From Lysobacteraceae bacterium PS02340 (GTDB taxonomy: Bacteria > Pseudomonadota > Gammaproteobacteria > Xanthomonadales > Xanthomonadaceae), in NCBI GenBank assembly GCA_029959605.1, contig JASCOC010000010.1:62001-126000 (forward strand): a DNA stretch of 64,000 nt. The letters are read 5' to 3'. The position numbers and the translations under genes were made by a program. Numbering within the stretch: position 1 is the stretch's first letter; each line of letters starts with the position of its first letter. A model generated the notes under the pieces. It was not told where the DNA came from. It ran no database searches and saw only the letters and a program-made list of their open reading frames with translations. Below are positions 1 to 7,969 of the stretch, piece by piece.

Positions 1-174
1 GGCGGCGACGGCCAGGCCGCGTCGCTCGACGTCACCAACTACCGGACCGACGGCTCCGGCCAGGGCACGGTGGATCTGGTCCGCGGGGGCAGCGATGCCG
101 CGCAGGGCCTGGTTAGGCGCACCCTCGAGGTCCGCCGCGACGGCCGCAACTGGCAGTTCGGCGCCGCCGCCTGA
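1..174 (+). CDS. C-terminal fragment of an unrecognised protein
   Basis: Reading from base 1 gives an open frame of 57 residues ending in TGA at 172-174; its start lies outside the window. The visible tail is hydrophilic, rich in Gly, Asp and Arg, and ends in QFGAAA. I recognise no domain and propose no function. It lies on the same strand as the sigma-factor gene about 100 bp downstream and could share a transcript with it, but the adjacent sequence shows no anti-sigma signature (no membrane helix, no zinc-binding HxxxCxxC). Confidence 0.55.
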   Translation, partial: GGDGQAASLDVTNYRTDGSGQGTVDLVRGGSDAAQGLVRRTLEVRRDGRNWQFGAAA

Positions 175-271
175 TCGCGGCGGCGCACGTCCGCGGGCAT
201 CATCGACGGCGCCGGTCACATCCCGCGCGCGAGTCGCGTCCTTGGAAGCGGCCTGACCTGCAAGGATCGCC

Positions 272-1453
272 ATGAACGCCATCGCCGCCGATCTCGGCCT
301 CGAAGACCGGATCCACCTGGAGCTGCCCGCCGCGCGCAGTGGCGACCAGGCCGCGTACGGCCGCATCGTGCAGATGAGCCAGAACGCGACCACCGCGATC
401 GCGCTGGCGATCACCCGCGACGTGCAGGCCAGCCAGGACATCGCCCAGGAGGCCTATCTCAAGGCCTGGCAGCAACTGGGCAGACTGCAGAACACGACGA
501 GCTTCCTGCCGTGGCTGCGACAGATCACCCGCAACCTCGCGCGCGACCATCTGCGCGCGCGCCGCGACCGCATCGTGGCCGGCGAGGCCGCCGACATCGC
601 CATCGCCCAGGCCGCCGATCCCGACGCCTGCCCGATGCAGCAGATCATCGACGACGAAACCGGCCGCGTCGCCGCGGACCTGATCTCCGACCTGCCCGAC
701 GAAAGCCGCGAAGTGCTGTTGCTGTACTACCGCGAGGGCGGCAATTCGAAGCAGGTCGCCGCCCTGCTCGGCCTGTCGGACGCCGCGGTGCGCAAGCGCC
801 TGTCGCGCGCACGCCGCAGCCTGCGCGAGGATCTGATGGCGCGCTTCCAGGAGTTCGCGGCGGGCTCGGCGCCGGGCACGGCGTTCACGCTGCTGGTCAC
901 GGCCGGGCTGGCGGCATTCGCGAAGCCTGCCGCGGCGGGCACGGTCGCAGGTGTCGCCGCCGGCGGCGCATTCGGCGCGGGCGCCGCCGGCAAGGCGGCG
1001 CTGGGCAGTGCGAGCGCACTCGGCGCTGCCGGTGTGTCGCTGGTGTTCGGTGGGCTGACGATGTGGCTGTGCCGGAAGATGGTCGCGCGATATGCCGATA
1101 CCGAGGCCGAGCGCATCGCCATTCTCAAACTCTACGACCGCTGGTTCCTGTGGGGTTCCCTGGCAGGGGGTCTGCTGGCGCTGTGCATCGGTTTCGTCGC
1201 GGGCTTGGGCCAACTGTCGGTCGGCTGGATGTCGATCCTGCTCGTGACCGCCCTGTTTCCCTACAACTATCCGCTGCTGACCAGCATGCCGCGCCTGATG
1301 AATCCGCTGATCGCCCGCGACATCGCGCGCGACCCCAGGGGCGGCGCCCGCCGCGCACTCGGCTACCGTCTGATGTTCGGTACGAGTGGCCTGATCCTGA
1401 CCAACGTGGGCCTGGTGGGCGTGCTGCTGATCCTGTGGCTCAAGACCGCCTGA
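272..1453 (+). CDS. ECF-type RNA polymerase sigma factor fused to a C-terminal membrane domain
   Basis: The 393-residue protein starts with a sigma-70 region 2 (about residues 22-96, including DIAQEAYLKAWQQL and the WLRQITRNLARDHLR helix) and a region 4 helix-turn-helix (about 137-187, LPDESREVLLLYYREG then SKQVAALLGLS and VRKRLSRARRSLRED). Normal ECF sigma factors stop near residue 190. Here about 200 further residues follow: a Gly/Ala-rich hydrophobic stretch (202-266) and likely membrane segments near 291-312, 316-335 and 368-390. The factor is therefore probably tethered to the inner membrane, with its own tail perhaps replacing a separate anti-sigma. An AAGGA ribosome site precedes the ATG. 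No anti-sigma gene is adjacent. The sigma fold is confident; membrane control is inference. Confidence 0.85.
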   Translation: MNAIAADLGLEDRIHLELPAARSGDQAAYGRIVQMSQNATTAIALAITRDVQASQDIAQEAYLKAWQQLGRLQNTTSFLPWLRQITRNLARDHLRARRDRIVAGEAADIAIAQAADPDACPMQQIIDDETGRVAADLISDLPDESREVLLLYYREGGNSKQVAALLGLSDAAVRKRLSRARRSLREDLMARFQEFAAGSAPGTAFTLLVTAGLAAFAKPAAAGTVAGVAAGGAFGAGAAGKAALGSASALGAAGVSLVFGGLTMWLCRKMVARYADTEAERIAILKLYDRWFLWGSLAGGLLALCIGFVAGLGQLSVGWMSILLVTALFPYNYPLLTSMPRLMNPLIARDIARDPRGGARRALGYRLMFGTSGLILTNVGLVGVLLILWLKTA

Positions 1454-1567
1454 GCCGCGTTTCCCACGACGGCGCGTAGAAGGTCGCGCGCGGATCCCGT
1501 CTCCCATTGGGTGCTGTCGTCGTGACTCATGCCACCGGCGACGCGTCGCTTCGAGTGCCTGGTGTGC

Positions 1568-1598
1568 AAAAAAAAAGGCCGCGCACTGCGCGGCCTTT
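1568..1598 (-). terminator. Rho-independent terminator of the EF-hand gene
   Basis: Read on the minus strand, a GGCCGCGCA/TGCGCGGCC stem (1577-1595) is followed by a run of nine T (the A-run at 1568-1576). It lies just downstream of the EF-hand gene's stop codon and faces the end of the sigma-factor gene. Confidence 0.85.
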
Positions 1599-1620
1599 CC
1601 GTCGACGGATCGCCCGCGGC

Positions 1621-2268
1621 TCAGCGCTGCGGACGTGCCGGGCGCAGTTCCTCACGGCTCAGGAAGCCGTCGCGGTTCTCGTCGAGCCAGGTGAAGCGCT
1701 CGACCAGGCGCGGCATCTTCTCCGAGACCTCGACGCGGCTCAGCTTGCCGTCGTTGTTGAGGTCGGCTTCGCGGAACTTCGCATCGAAACGGCGCTCGCC
1801 CTCGGCACGACGCTCGGCGGACTTCGCCGTGTGCCAGGTGCGCAATTCGCTGCGGGTGAGATAGCCGTCGCGGTTGGTGTCGATCGCGTCGAAGTTGGCG
1901 ACCAGGTCGAACCCCTTGTGCGAACGCGGGCCGCCCGCGCCACGTTGTGGACGTTCGCCACGTGCATCGGTGCTGCGTACGTCGCCACGCGCATCGCGTT
2001 CGGCGCGATGGGCGTCGCGACGCGCCTGCATCGCCTGCTGGCCGGCCTGCGCCTCGGTGCGGCTGATGCGACCGTCGCTGTCGGTGTCGAAACGCGCGAG
2101 CGCATCGACGCGGTCGCCGCCGTGGCCGCGCGGACCGTGGCCGCGATGCCGTTCGCCGTCGGGTTTCGACGCCTGCGTCCCTGCTGCCGGCGCCTGCGCG
2201 GCGGCCGCACCGATCGTGGTGATGGACAGCGCCGCGAGCAGCGCGGTGGTGATGAGCCTCGTCTTCAT
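1621..2268 (-). CDS. Secreted EF-hand calcium-binding protein
   Basis: This 215-residue protein has a Sec-type signal peptide (MKTRLITTAL..., cleavage probably after AAAAQA near 25). It carries four canonical 12-residue EF-hand loops, each starting with Asp and ending with Glu: residues 61-72 (DTDSDGRISRTE), 130-141 (DTNRDGYLTRSE), 169-180 (DLNNDGKLSRVE) and 196-207 (DENRDGFLSREE). All have Asp/Asn at the calcium-ligand positions and Gly at position 6. A His/Arg/Gly-rich linker separates loop 1 from the others. The ATG at 2268 is chosen because the signal peptide begins there; the longer open frame upstream has no such sequence. Probable role: periplasmic or secreted calcium binding, with no enzymatic domain visible. 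It is monocistronic, divergent from bpt. Confidence 0.88.
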   Translation of the reverse strand: MKTRLITTALLAALSITTIGAAAAQAPAAGTQASKPDGERHRGHGPRGHGGDRVDALARFDTDSDGRISRTEAQAGQQAMQARRDAHRAERDARGDVRSTDARGERPQRGAGGPRSHKGFDLVANFDAIDTNRDGYLTRSELRTWHTAKSAERRAEGERRFDAKFREADLNNDGKLSRVEVSEKMPRLVERFTWLDENRDGFLSREELRPARPQR

Positions 2269-2416
2269 GGAGTTGTTCCCGTTGCCGCGGCACCGTGCCG
2301 CTGTGCAGGGATCAACGCCCGGACCGCACCCGGCGTTGACCGGACACCCGCGCGGTTCAGCCGCCGGTCGGCGAAGCGGTCGCGCCGCCTGAGACGCCGG
2401 TGCGTATCCTGCGCAC

Positions 2417-3169
2417 ATGCAGACGCCGTCGCGCCCCGCACCAGAACCGGATGCCGGCACGGGCGAATTGCGCCTGTTCCACACCGCGTCGCATGCCTGC
2501 GGCTACTGGCCGGATCGCGAAGCACGCGACCTGGTGCTCGACCCGCGCGATCCGCGCCTGGCGACGGTCTACCCGCAGGCCTTGCGCTGGGGCTTCCGCC
2601 GCTCCGGCGACATCGTCTATCGCCCGCATTGCGATGCGTGCCGCGCGTGCACGGCGGTGCGGATTCCGGTCGAGGCCTTCGTGCCCAACCGCAGCCAGCG
2701 CCGCACGCTCGCGCGCAACGCCGACATCGACGCGCGCGTGGTGCCGGCCGAGCGCAACGACGAGCGCCTCGCGCTGTACCGGAAGTACCTGGTGTCGCGC
2801 CATCCGGCCGGCGGCATGGACGACCACGGCGCGCTCGAGTTCGACCAGTTCCTGATCGGCAGCTGGAACGAAGGCCGGTTGCTGGAATTGCGCCTGCACG
2901 GGCAGCTGGTGGCCGTCGCGGTGACGGATCTGATCGAGGATGCGCTGTCGGCCGTCTACACTTTCTACGACCCCGACTGCGTGTCACGCGGACTCGGCAC
3001 ACTGGCGATCCTGCGACAGATCGCCTGGGCACAGCGCGACCGCCGGCGCTATCTCTATCTCGGCTACTGGATCGATGGACACCGCAAGATGGCTTACAAA
3101 CGCAATTTCCAGCCGCTCGAAGGCTTCGATGGACGCCAGTGGCGTCCGCTGACGGACGCCGCGCCATGA
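2417..3169 (+). CDS. bpt: Aspartate/glutamate leucyltransferase (bacterial arginyltransferase-like)
   Basis: The 250-residue product matches bacterial ATE-family Bpt, which transfers Leu from Leu-tRNA to N-terminal Asp or Glu and marks cytosolic proteins for ClpS/ClpAP degradation (N-end rule). Family features visible are the N-terminal [16 protein letters not shown] block, a CDACRAC cysteine cluster near residues 72-77, [10 protein letters not shown], and the C-terminal acetyltransferase-like core with [32 protein letters not shown] and [12 protein letters not shown]. Length is typical. Its stop overlaps the next gene's ATG (ATGA at 3166-3169), so the two are translationally coupled. Confidence 0.93.
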   Translation: MQTPSRPAPEPDAGTGELRLFHTASHACGYWPDREARDLVLDPRDPRLATVYPQALRWGFRRSGDIVYRPHCDACRACTAVRIPVEAFVPNRSQRRTLARNADIDARVVPAERNDERLALYRKYLVSRHPAGGMDDHGALEFDQFLIGSWNEGRLLELRLHGQLVAVAVTDLIEDALSAVYTFYDPDCVSRGLGTLAILRQIAWAQRDRRRYLYLGYWIDGHRKMAYKRNFQPLEGFDGRQWRPLTDAAP

Positions 3170-4392
3170 GCCGCACGTGGCTGATCGCCGCGCTCGCCTG
3201 CGCGGCCGTCGTACTGCTCGCCGCCTGCGCGCGCACCAACACGCAGGGCGATGCACCGCACGCCGCCGACGCGGCCTCGCCGGGCACGCTGCGCATCGCG
3301 ACCTACAACACGTCGCTCAACAGCGACAAAGCCGGCGGTCTGCTCGAACGCCTGCAGGGCGACGACGCAGGCGCACGCAAGGTCGCCGCGGTGCTGCAGC
3401 AGGTGCGGCCCGACATCGTGCTGCTCAACGAGTTCGACTACGTCGCCGACGGCAGCGCCGCCGATCTGTTCCAGCGGCGCTGGCTCGAACGCGCGCAACC
3501 GGGCGGCGGCGAACCGCTGCGCTATCCCTACCGCTATCTCGCCCCGGTCAACACCGGCGTGCAGAGCGGACTGGACCTCGACAACAACGGCAGCATCGGC
3601 GGCGACGGCCGCGATCGCGGCAACGATGCCTGGGGCTACGGTCTGCATTCCGGCCAGTACGGCATGCTGCTGCTGTCGCGCTATCCGATCGATGCGACGA
3701 CCGCGCGCACGTTCCAGTTGCTGAAGTGGAATGCGATGCCCGACGCGCGGCGTCCGCGCCATCCCGATGGCCGCCCCTTCCATCCCGACGCCACGTGGTC
3801 GCAACTGCGGCTGTCGTCGAAGTCGCACTGGGACGTGCAGGTGCGCGCGCCGGGCGGCGTACTCCACGTGCTGGCCTCGCATCCGACACCGCCCGCGTTC
3901 GATGGACCGGAGAAGCGCAACGTCGCGCGCAATCACGACGAGATCCGCTTCTGGACCGAGTACCTGTCGCCAGGCACGCACGACTGGCTGTGCGACGACG
4001 CCGGGGGTTGCGGCGGGCTCGAGCCCGATGCGCGCTTCGTGATCCTCGGCGATCTCAACAACGATCCGGTCGACGGCGCCGGCGATCACACCGCGATCGT
4101 CGAGCTGCTCGAACACCCGCGCGTGATCCGCATGGCCACGCCGCGCAGCGAAGGCGCGATCGAGGCGACTGAAGCCGATGGCGGCGCGAATGCGCAGCAT
4201 CGCGGCTCGGCCGCGCACGACACCGGCAGCTTCGGCCCGCGCGTGGGCAACCTGCGTCTCGATTACGCGCTGCCGTCGGTGGGCCACGCGCTCGTCGGCA
4301 ACGGCGTGTTCTGGCCGCGCAGCGATGCGGCGCATGCCGACATTGTCGACGGCACTGACCATCGCCTCGTGTGGGTGGATGTGACCCAGTAA
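3166..4392 (+). CDS. Endonuclease/exonuclease/phosphatase-fold lipoprotein
   Basis: This 408-residue protein starts inside the bpt stop codon. Its N-terminus is a lipoprotein signal with lipobox LLAAC (Cys about 21). The rest is an EEP (DNase I/sphingomyelinase/phosphatase) fold: [10 protein letters not shown], then the metal-binding Glu in [12 protein letters not shown], a middle His in VLASHPTPP, the catalytic Asp-x-Asn in [10 protein letters not shown], and a terminal Asp-His in [10 protein letters not shown]. It is probably an envelope-anchored metal-dependent phosphodiesterase or phosphatase. The substrate cannot be inferred, and the link to the cytosolic Bpt is positional only. Confidence 0.82.
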   Translation: MSRTWLIAALACAAVVLLAACARTNTQGDAPHAADAASPGTLRIATYNTSLNSDKAGGLLERLQGDDAGARKVAAVLQQVRPDIVLLNEFDYVADGSAADLFQRRWLERAQPGGGEPLRYPYRYLAPVNTGVQSGLDLDNNGSIGGDGRDRGNDAWGYGLHSGQYGMLLLSRYPIDATTARTFQLLKWNAMPDARRPRHPDGRPFHPDATWSQLRLSSKSHWDVQVRAPGGVLHVLASHPTPPAFDGPEKRNVARNHDEIRFWTEYLSPGTHDWLCDDAGGCGGLEPDARFVILGDLNNDPVDGAGDHTAIVELLEHPRVIRMATPRSEGAIEATEADGGANAQHRGSAAHDTGSFGPRVGNLRLDYALPSVGHALVGNGVFWPRSDAAHADIVDGTDHRLVWVDVTQ

Positions 4393-4500
4393 CGCCGAAC
4401 GCACCGGCGCCGCTGGCGGCGCCGCCTCGGGCTATGCACCGTCGGCATGGACGGTCGTGCACGCGCATGCCAGGACAGACGCGGCGCAGCGCAGCGGTTG

Positions 4501-5007
4501 TTAGTTCCCGACCACCGCCACCAACAACCCACGCAGGGCAGCGGCGACGGTCTGTCGTCGCACCGCGTCACGGTCGCCGTCGAACTGGAACAATTCGGCG
4601 CGCGCATAGCCGCCACGACGCTTCCAGCCGATCCACACCGTGCCGACCGGCTTGTCGTCGCTGCCGCCGCCGGGGCCTGCGATGCCGGTGACCGCGACCC
4701 CGACACTCGCCCCGGAATTCACCAGCGCGCCGGACACCATTTCGATCACGGTCTCACGGCTGACCGCGCCGTGGGTCTCCAGTGTGTGCGGATGCACGCC
4801 CAGCATCGCCTGCTTGGCCTCGTAGCTGTAGGCCGCCATGCCGCAGTCGAACCAATCGGAACAGCCGGCGATATCGGTGACGGCCTTGGCGATCCAGCCA
4901 CCGGTGCAGCTCTCGGCGGTGACCAGACGATGGTGGCGCGCGCGCAGCAGCGCGCCGGTCTCTTCGGCAAGCGTGTGCAGCGCGGCATCGGAGTAGGAGT
5001 CGTGCAT
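4501..5007 (-). CDS. pncC: Nicotinamide-nucleotide amidohydrolase (CinA C-terminal domain family)
   Basis: The 168-residue product is a stand-alone CinA C-terminal domain like E. coli PncC (YgaD), which deamidates NMN to nicotinate mononucleotide in pyridine-nucleotide recycling. Visible family blocks are the TAESCTGGWIAKAVTDIAG active-site region, AYSYEAKQAMLGV, AVSRETVIEMVSGAL and VAVTGIAGPGGGSDDKPVGT. The full CinA N-terminal molybdopterin-binding-like domain is absent, as in PncC. The gene often sits beside recA in relatives; here recA is not in view and a TonB receptor gene lies upstream. Confidence 0.92.
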   Translation of the reverse strand: MHDSYSDAALHTLAEETGALLRARHHRLVTAESCTGGWIAKAVTDIAGCSDWFDCGMAAYSYEAKQAMLGVHPHTLETHGAVSRETVIEMVSGALVNSGASVGVAVTGIAGPGGGSDDKPVGTVWIGWKRRGGYARAELFQFDGDRDAVRRQTVAAALRGLLVAVVGN

Positions 5008-5094
5008 GAGCAGTCCCGCGATCGAAGCCGCCGTTGTACCGCATCGTGCCGCGCGCGTCGCGCTGGCGCCTGGAACGCCGCGTTTCCGCGCGCC

Positions 5095-5131
5095 TGAAAA
5101 GCGAACGGCCGACCCTCCCGGGCCGGCCGTC
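5095..5131 (-). terminator. Probable terminator of the TonB-dependent receptor gene
   Basis: On the minus strand an ACGGCCG...CGGCCGT hairpin with a GC-rich loop is followed by CGCTTTTC. It sits directly after the receptor's stop codon. The T-run is short, so confidence is moderate. Confidence 0.5.
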
Positions 5132-5147
5132 GCGTCGATGCGGTGGA

Positions 5148-7703
5148 TCAGTAGCGCATGCGCAACGTCACGCCATAGGTGCGCGGTGCACCGAGGAAGG
5201 CGTTGAACGAGCCCGTCTGGATCGGCGCGTCAATACCGACCTGCTTGTAGGTCTCGTCGGTCAGGTTCTGGCCCCAGAACTCCAGCATCCAGCGCTGGTC
5301 CTGACGCCCGAAGCCGAGGCGCGCATTGAGCACCGTGTAGGCGTCCTGCATCTTCTGCGGCTTGAGATCCGAGCCGGTGTTGTACTCGGACATGTATTTG
5401 GCGCCGATGTTGAAGCGGCCCTGCAGCGCCGAGCCGATGTCCCACTGGTAGGTGGCCGACGCGTTGCCTGACCACTTCGGCGCGAAGCTCATCTGGTTGC
5501 CCGGCAGCAGCGGCAGGTCCGGCACGATGTCGTTGCCGTACTCGGTTTCCGCATACGTCACGCCACCCTGCAGCATCAGGCCCGGCATACGGGTCTGCCA
5601 CAGCACTTCGGCGTCGATGCCCATCGAGGTCACTTCCGGGATCGAACGCACGACGAACGCGGTGCCGAGGAAGCTGTTGAGCTGGAAGTCCTCGTAGGTC
5701 TGGTGGAACAGCGCCGCGTTGAACAGCAGGTTGCCTTCGGCCCAGTTGGTCTTCAGACCCAGCTCGTAGCTGTCGACGAACTCGCCGTCGAACGCGGTGT
5801 CGTCCACCGGCGTGATGCCGACCTGCACACGGTCGAGATTGAAGCCGCCCGCCTTGTACCCACGCGATGCCGACACGTAGGTCATCACGTCATCCGACCA
5901 GTCGTAGGCGACCTTCAAGGTGCCCGACCATTCCTTCTCGGTGCGTTCCTGGAACGTGCTGCGGCCGTTGTGCGCGATGTTGGCCCACGGCAGACACATG
6001 AAGCCCGCGATCTGCGGCGCGACGGCCGGCACCAGACCCGCCAGCAGCTGCGCACGCAATGCAGGCGGCAGGCTCGCGAAGCCGTTGATGCGCTGCGCCA
6101 GCGCCCCGCCGACACGTGCCGCCGGATTGGACAGCGTCGCCGCGCAGCCCTGCGCGCCGTTGGGATTCGCGTAGTCGGACTGCAGCGTTTTCTTCTCGCG
6201 GGTGTAGCGCAGACCCAGGGTGACGTCGAGCGCGTCGGTCACGTGGAAGGTGTTGTTGGTGAAGATCGCCGCACTCTTGGCGTTCTGCTCGTAGCGGTCG
6301 AGCGCGCCCTGCCCGGTGAAGTTGGTGCCGAACGGACGACCGCTGACCTGCGACAGGAACGTCGCCGGATTCGCGGTGTTGACCGTCAGGCCCAGCGGCG
6401 CGAGCTGCGCGGCGATCGCCGGCAGCACCTGCGACGCGACGGCGGTCGACAGATACGGCTCGTAGGCGGCGCCGAAGTAGTAGGAATCGTTGCGACCCAG
6501 ATCCTCGTCCGAATAGAACAGGCCGACCATCCAGTCGATGCGATCGCTGGAACCGGTCAGGCGCAGTTCCTGGCTGAAGTTCTCAAACTTCACCAGCGAG
6601 CCATCCGGATTCGGCGGGCGATACAGGATGTCCGCGCCGCTGTAGTCGAAGTCGATGCTGGTGATCGCTTCCCAGTCGCGGAACGCGGTGATCGAGGTCA
6701 GCACCGCATCGTTGGCCCATGGCGTGGTCCAGTTGACCTCGGCCGAGATGCCCTTGTCCTTGAGGTCCTGCTCGGTGGTGCGGTTGGCATAGGCCAAGCG
6801 ACGGTCGAGATCGACGACCGGAATGATGCCCTCGCCGCCCGGCGTCAGCGCATCGATGATCGCCGCGGTCGGGCCGCGGAACGTGGTCATCGAGACGCAG
6901 CAGTTCTCTTCGCGACTGGTGTAGTCGGCGATGAAGTTGATGTTGAGGTTCGACGTCGGCTCGAGCAGCAGCTGGCCGCGCAGCGAGTGGTAGTTCTGGT
7001 CGCCATCGTCGGTCTCCTGGCGGGGACCGCCCGAGGTGTCGACGTTGTCGACGCCGTCGCGCTTGCGCTTGGTGGCGAAAATGCGGAACGCGGCGTTGTC
7101 GCTGAGCGCATCGTTGTAGGACCCCGACACGCCGAGCAGACCGTAGTTGCCCACGGTGACTTCGCCTTCGACCGCCTGCGTGTAGCTCGGGCGCCGGGTG
7201 ATCACGTTGATGACGCCGGCCGAGGTGTTCTTGCCGAACACCGTGCCCTGCGGGCCCTTGAGCACTTCGATGCGCTCCATCTCGCCGAGATCGCCGAAGC
7301 CCACGCTGTTGCGGGCGCGGTAGACGCCGTCGATGACGATGCCGACCGAGGATTCCAGACCCGGGTTATCACCCACCGTGCCGATGCCGCGGATGCGCGC
7401 GGTGGTCTGCGCCGCGGACTGCGTGCTGGTGACGGTGAGGCCGGGAACCAGGACCTGCATGTCCTTGATGTCACGCACGCCGGTGTCCTGCAGCAACTGT
7501 TCGGGCAACACGTTGATGACGATCGGCACGTCCTGCAGCGCTTCTTCGCGCTTCTGCGCGGTGACGGTGATCGCCGACAGTGTGGTCGGTGCTTCGTTCT
7601 CGGTGCTGGTCGACTGCGCCAGCGCCGGACCTGCGACCGTGGCGGCCAGCGCGACGACGACAGCGTGACTGAGCAGGCTGCGCTGCAACTTACGTGAATC
7701 CAT
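5148..7703 (-). CDS. TonB-dependent outer-membrane receptor
   Basis: The 851-residue protein has a signal peptide ending near GPALAQ, then a candidate TonB box ([19 protein letters not shown]), a plug domain with [10 protein letters not shown] and [11 protein letters not shown], the [30 protein letters not shown] block, and a 22-strand-type barrel. It ends in YGVTLRMRY, with the terminal aromatic expected for BAM recognition. It would import a large ligand (siderophore, vitamin B12-like or carbohydrate) using TonB/ExbBD energy; nothing adjacent names the substrate. The ATG at 7703 is preceded by GGGGGA and begins the signal sequence. There is no N-terminal STN signalling domain and no FecR/ECF pair beside it, so FecIRA-type regulation is unlikely. 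Confidence 0.92.
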   Translation of the reverse strand: MDSRKLQRSLLSHAVVVALAATVAGPALAQSTSTENEAPTTLSAITVTAQKREEALQDVPIVINVLPEQLLQDTGVRDIKDMQVLVPGLTVTSTQSAAQTTARIRGIGTVGDNPGLESSVGIVIDGVYRARNSVGFGDLGEMERIEVLKGPQGTVFGKNTSAGVINVITRRPSYTQAVEGEVTVGNYGLLGVSGSYNDALSDNAAFRIFATKRKRDGVDNVDTSGGPRQETDDGDQNYHSLRGQLLLEPTSNLNINFIADYTSREENCCVSMTTFRGPTAAIIDALTPGGEGIIPVVDLDRRLAYANRTTEQDLKDKGISAEVNWTTPWANDAVLTSITAFRDWEAITSIDFDYSGADILYRPPNPDGSLVKFENFSQELRLTGSSDRIDWMVGLFYSDEDLGRNDSYYFGAAYEPYLSTAVASQVLPAIAAQLAPLGLTVNTANPATFLSQVSGRPFGTNFTGQGALDRYEQNAKSAAIFTNNTFHVTDALDVTLGLRYTREKKTLQSDYANPNGAQGCAATLSNPAARVGGALAQRINGFASLPPALRAQLLAGLVPAVAPQIAGFMCLPWANIAHNGRSTFQERTEKEWSGTLKVAYDWSDDVMTYVSASRGYKAGGFNLDRVQVGITPVDDTAFDGEFVDSYELGLKTNWAEGNLLFNAALFHQTYEDFQLNSFLGTAFVVRSIPEVTSMGIDAEVLWQTRMPGLMLQGGVTYAETEYGNDIVPDLPLLPGNQMSFAPKWSGNASATYQWDIGSALQGRFNIGAKYMSEYNTGSDLKPQKMQDAYTVLNARLGFGRQDQRWMLEFWGQNLTDETYKQVGIDAPIQTGSFNAFLGAPRTYGVTLRMRY

Positions 7704-7969
7704 GTTGTCCCCCGAATGACGTGGTGTGGTTCTTCCTAAAACCGACGCCCGACGGCATTGCGCCATCGGGATTCCCCGCCGCTCCGGTCATCGTGGGGGA
7801 CAGACCGGAACGTCCGGCAGTCACCTGCCGTGAACGGAAACCTAACACAGCTTCCACACGCGTGCGCATGGACTTCGCGCGCCGGCTGAAGGCGCCTTTC
7901 GCGGCCACCGCGGACCGCGGAAAACGGCGGTTTCGGGCAGACTATGCGGCCGGCCAAACGAGCGATTGG

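Noticed and set aside
1507-3165. N-terminal extension of the EEP lipoprotein back to 1507
   Set aside because: The upstream part runs antisense to the EF-hand gene and through bpt out of frame; the lipoprotein signal starts at 3166.
5703-7697. A 664-codon plus-strand frame opposite the TonB receptor
   Set aside because: Low-complexity Arg/Val/Gly-rich translation without any family motif; the receptor on the other strand is certain.
5148-7703. Naming the TonB receptor as a siderophore or B12 receptor
   Set aside because: No Fur box, cobalamin riboswitch or biosynthesis gene is adjacent, and the barrel alone does not reveal the ligand.
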